A stretch of DNA of 8,645 nt from Candidatus Latescibacterota bacterium. Lineage in GTDB: Bacteria; Eisenbacteria; RBG-16-71-46; SZUA-252. Below, one piece after another: positions 6,043-8,645 of the stretch. Numbering within the stretch: position 1 is the stretch's first letter; each line of letters begins with the position of its first letter. The stretch spans positions 1-8,645 of the forward strand of contig JACQPZ010000211.1 of NCBI GenBank assembly GCA_016207265.1. The letters run 5' to 3'. Below the pieces are notes generated by a model, which had not been told where the DNA came from, ran no database searches, and saw only the letters and a list, made by a program, of their open reading frames with translations. Both the position numbers and the translations under genes were made by a program.

Positions 6043-8019
6043 CTAGAAGCGCTGGCCCGCCCGGCGGCGGCCGCTCACAGGAGACGGCGGTCCGCCGACC
6101 AGCTCGTCGGGCGCCTCTGCCTCCACGGCGGGGTCGCGGCGGGTGCCGCAGCCCGGGCAATACCCCCACGACGGATCCACGCGCCGGTCGCACTTCAGGC
6201 ATACGGTGGTCACCGGGTGCCCGCAGTGCGGGCAGTAGTGATACTCCGAGGCCACGGTCTCGTGACACGTGGCACAGACCCGTCCCGCCTCCTCCTCGTA
6301 GAAGACCACGCGTCTCAGCTCTTCGAGGCTCGTCTCCCCCGCGAGCACCTTCGCGAGCCCGTCCTCCCCGATCGGGGTCATGCCGGCTTCGATCGCGGCC
6401 GCGCGGATCAAGGACTCCGCGGCGCCGCTCGCGATCAGGCGACGCAGTGAGTCGTCCAGCTCGAGAATCTCGAAGATCCCCGTCCGCCCCCGATAGCCGC
6501 TCTGTCCGCAGTAGTCGCAGCCGACCGGCCTGTGAAGGGTGATGCTCTGCGCCTCCCGGGCCGTCAGTCCCAGAATCCGAAGCTCGTCTCCGGCCGGGAC
6601 GTACTGGTCCTTGCACTTCGGGCAGAGCAGCCGCACGAGCCGCATCGAGATCACGGCGATCATGCTTGAAGCCACCATGTAGGGTTGGAGCCCCAGGTCC
6701 ACGAGTCGCGTCACCGCGGACGGGGCGTCGTTCGTGTGGACGGTCGAGAGCACGAGGTGCCCCGTGATCGAGGCGCGGAAGGCGATCTGGGCGGTCTCGA
6801 GATCGCGAACCTCGCCGATCATCATGATGTCGGGATCCTGGCGGAGCATCGCGCGCAGGATCGCGGCGAACGTCTTCTTGCTCTTCTCGTCCACCTGGAC
6901 CTGGTTGATCCCCCCGATCTGGTACTCGATCGGGTCCTCCACCGTGATGATATTCTTCGTCACGGTGTGGATCTGCTGGAGGAGCGAGTAGAGGAGCGTG
7001 CTCTTTCCGCTTCCGGTGGGGCCCGTCACGATCACGATTCCCTGCGGCCGCCTGCCGTACGCGCGGATCCTCGTGAGACCCGTCTCCGTGAGCCCCAGCG
7101 AATCGAGATGAAGGGCGGACCGCTCCTGATCCACGATGCGGATCACGACCTTCTCCCCGTGGGCCGTCGGAAGCGTCGAGACGCGCAGGTCGACCCTCCG
7201 GCCGTCCAGCTCCACCCGGAAGCTCCCGTCTTGCGGAAGGCGTTTTTCCGCGATGTCGAGCGCGGCCAGGATCTTGACCCGCGAGACGAGCGCCCCCTGG
7301 GTCCACTTGGGGAGCCGCTCCAAGTCTTGCAGAAGGCCGTCCACACGGCAGCGGACGCCCAGCGCCTTTTCCTGCGGCTCGATGTGGATGTCGCTCGCGC
7401 GCATCTCGACGGCTTTCGTGATCAACCAGTTCGCGAGGCGGACGATCGGAGGGCCGGCGCTGACCTTCATCAGCTCGTCGAGGCTCTCGTCGCCTTCGGG
7501 CGCCACGATCTCGCGCACCTCGGCGATCGGGTCGTTCTTGATGATGTGCTCGAGGATCTCCACGACGGAGGCATCGATGTGGTAGTACTTCGAAATCGCC
7601 TCGGAGATCTCCGACGGAGGGGCGAGAACGGGGCGCACGAAATACCCGCTCTGGAACCGGATGTCCTCGAGCGCCTGGGCGTTCAGCGGATCGGCCATGG
7701 CCACGCGGACCGTGCTCCGGTTCTCGAGCTCGATCGGGATGGCGGTGTACTTTTTGGCGAGGTCCTCCCGGACCAGCGCGATCACCTGGTCGTCGATCGC
7801 GATGCTCTGGAGGTCCACGATCGGGAGGCCGAGCTGCTGGTGCAGGACGCGGCAGATGTCGGCCTCGGTGACCATCCCCTGCCGGGCCAGCACGTGCCCC
7901 AGAGGCTCATGGGTCTGCCGCTGGCGCCGCAGCGCTTCCTTGAGCTGCTGCTCGTTGATGAGCCCCGCTTCCAGCAGGTACTCGCCCAGTTTCTTTCTGG
8001 AGGTGTTTGCTTCCGACAA
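6043..8019 (-). CDS. pilB: PilB/GspE-family assembly ATPase with C-terminal double zinc ribbon
   Basis: Hexameric cytoplasmic ATPase that drives type IV pilus extension or type II secretion. The 658 residues comprise an MshEN-type N-terminal domain (about 10-147); a linker; the second N-domain beginning near VRLANWLITKAVEMRASDIHIEP (193-215); and the RecA-like domain with Walker A GPTGSGKST (333-341), Asp box ITVEDPIEYQI (358-368), Walker B DPDIMMIGEVRD (395-406, Glu403) and His box STVHTND (425-431). The usual metal-binding cysteines are C466/C469 and C501/C504. After the normal family end (around 575) come about 80 extra residues with four CxxC pairs, C582/C585, C596/C599, C607/C610 and C621/C624, reading as two zinc ribbons. 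The start is a TTG at 8019 with GAGGGG seven bases upstream; an in-frame stop lies a dozen codons further up. No pilC, gspF or pilin genes are nearby, so the choice between PilB and GspE is open. Confidence 0.92.
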   Translation of the reverse strand: MSEANTSRKKLGEYLLEAGLINEQQLKEALRRQRQTHEPLGHVLARQGMVTEADICRVLHQQLGLPIVDLQSIAIDDQVIALVREDLAKKYTAIPIELENRSTVRVAMADPLNAQALEDIRFQSGYFVRPVLAPPSEISEAISKYYHIDASVVEILEHIIKNDPIAEVREIVAPEGDESLDELMKVSAGPPIVRLANWLITKAVEMRASDIHIEPQEKALGVRCRVDGLLQDLERLPKWTQGALVSRVKILAALDIAEKRLPQDGSFRVELDGRRVDLRVSTLPTAHGEKVVIRIVDQERSALHLDSLGLTETGLTRIRAYGRRPQGIVIVTGPTGSGKSTLLYSLLQQIHTVTKNIITVEDPIEYQIGGINQVQVDEKSKKTFAAILRAMLRQDPDIMMIGEVRDLETAQIAFRASITGHLVLSTVHTNDAPSAVTRLVDLGLQPYMVASSMIAVISMRLVRLLCPKCKDQYVPAGDELRILGLTAREAQSITLHRPVGCDYCGQSGYRGRTGIFEILELDDSLRRLIASGAAESLIRAAAIEAGMTPIGEDGLAKVLAGETSLEELRRVVFYEEEAGRVCATCHETVASEYHYCPHCGHPVTTVCLKCDRRVDPSWGYCPGCGTRRDPAVEAEAPDELVGGPPSPVSGRRRAGQRF

Positions 8020-8026
8020 TGTTCCG

Positions 8027-8032
8027 CCCCTC
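8027..8032 (-). promoter_or_regulatory. Ribosome binding site deciding a TTG start for pilB
   Basis: GAGGGG on the minus strand, seven bases before the TTG at 8019. There is no ATG or GTG between it and the in-frame stop TAA at 8053-8055, so the rare start codon is the best choice. Confidence 0.65.
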
Positions 8033-8093
8033 TGCCGCCTGTCCAGGCATTCTTACCGGAGACGCAACCGCCGTAGTACGAGCGGGATGCACG

Positions 8094-8108
8094 CCGGGTG
8101 GGACCCGG
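8094..8108. repeat. Hairpin in the purF-pilB gap
   Basis: CCGGGT-GGG-ACCCGG, six perfect base pairs with a three-base loop. It lies in the 145-base gap between purF and pilB (8020-8164). No T-run follows on the minus strand, so a classical terminator is not supported. An AT-rich palindrome ATCTT-A-AAGAT (8138-8148) is also present in this gap. I found no convincing promoter there, although the gap size would allow one for pilB. Confidence 0.3.
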
Positions 8109-8164
8109 TCCACCTCTACATCGGCAATCCGCGGGCGATCTTAAAGATGGAATTGGGGGTGCGG

Positions 8165-8645
8165 CTAGCGGCGGCCCTCGAGGCGGCTCGTGGAACGCTG
8201 CTCCAGGGCGTGCTTGTCGAGCGGCTCCCCGTACCACTCCGAGTAGTTCCCGTCGAAGCAGGCGTAGCAATGATCGTCCGGGCGGGACACGCAGGCGCGG
8301 AGCCCCTCCATGGAGAGATAGCCCAGCGAGTCCACGTGCAGGTACTTCCGGATCTCGTCCACCGTATGGGACGAGGCGATCAGCTCCTTCCGATTCGGGG
8401 TGTCGATCCCGTAGTAGCACGACCACCCGATCGGCGGGCTCGAAACGCGGAAATGGATCGCGCGCGCGCCCGCCGCGCGCAGCATCGCGACGAGGCTCCG
8501 GCTCGTGGTTCCGCGCACGATCGAATCATCCACGAGCACGACCCGCTTGCCCTCGAGCACGTGGCGGACCGGGTTGAACTTGAGATTCACGCCGAAATCC
8601 CGCGTGATCTGCTGCGGCGCGATGAAGGTGCGGCCCACGTAGTGG
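8165..8645 (-). CDS. purF: Amidophosphoribosyltransferase, C-terminal part (5' end outside window)
   Basis: First committed enzyme of de novo purine synthesis: PRPP plus glutamine gives phosphoribosylamine. Only the last 159 codons are present; the frame stays open to the right edge (HYVGRTFIAPQQ...). The PRPP-binding loop VVLVDDSIVRGTT of the type I phosphoribosyltransferase domain is clear, followed by SSPPIGWSCYYGIDTP and DDHCYACFDGNY. The cysteines in the last two segments correspond to three of the four [4Fe-4S] ligands of Bacillus-type PurF, so this is the iron-sulfur, probably propeptide-processed class and not the cluster-free E. coli type. The first ligand and the catalytic N-terminal cysteine lie outside the window. 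The gene ends in TAG, 145 bases before pilB, and is functionally unrelated to it. Confidence 0.96.
   Translation of the reverse strand, partial: HYVGRTFIAPQQITRDFGVNLKFNPVRHVLEGKRVVLVDDSIVRGTTSRSLVAMLRAAGARAIHFRVSSPPIGWSCYYGIDTPNRKELIASSHTVDEIRKYLHVDSLGYLSMEGLRACVSRPDDHCYACFDGNYSEWYGEPLDKHALEQRSTSRLEGRR

Noticed and set aside
6685..8076. Long open frame of 463 codons on the plus strand opposite pilB
   Set aside because: It lies wholly antisense to a clearly conserved ATPase. Its translation is rich in Asp, Arg, His and Leu in the pattern produced by reading high-GC codons backwards, and it has no recognisable motif. Similar antisense frames face mcsB (1064-2140), lolC (3633-4493) and lysS (5026-5895).

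Overview
The window reads as a piece of a bacterial chromosome with high GC content (third codon positions are almost all G or C). Every gene I can support lies on the minus strand. I see no mobile elements, tRNA, rRNA or CRISPR array. The organism is probably a diderm (outer-membrane) bacterium: it carries a LolCD-type lipoprotein exporter and a type IV pilus/type II secretion ATPase. It also carries the McsA-McsB-ClpC arginine-phosphorylation proteolysis set, best known from Firmicutes. That mix suggests a high-GC diderm lineage outside the common model phyla, for example an Eisenbacteria-like or related candidate phylum. The taxonomic guess is an inference and cannot be settled here.

Layout in the direction of transcription, from high to low coordinates: the 3' end of purF (purine synthesis, cut by the window edge); a 145-base intergenic gap; a PilB/GspE-family ATPase with an added C-terminal double zinc ribbon; a 159-base gap holding a good sigma-70-like promoter and a structured leader; lysS (class II lysyl-tRNA synthetase); a lolC/E-type permease and lolD (overlapping genes, one exporter); mcsA and mcsB (overlapping by 4 bases); and clpC, cut at the left edge after about 263 codons.

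From lysS to clpC the genes are tightly packed (gaps of 40 bases or less, two overlaps) and could be one long transcript from the promoter near 5956-5984. A second, weaker promoter-like site lies at the lolD/mcsA junction. The likely working units are lolC-lolD (ABC exporter moving lipoproteins out of the inner membrane) and mcsA-mcsB-clpC. In the second unit McsB marks proteins with phosphoarginine, McsA assists McsB, and ClpC recognises the mark and unfolds the protein for ClpP. The CtsR repressor gene that normally heads this operon in Firmicutes is absent.

The most interesting points are: the McsB/ClpC pair in an outer-membrane organism, with an altered RDxxRA motif in McsB but intact phosphoarginine-binding glutamates in ClpC; the zinc-ribbon extension on the pilus/secretion ATPase; and the structured leader with a possibly occluded start codon in front of lysS.
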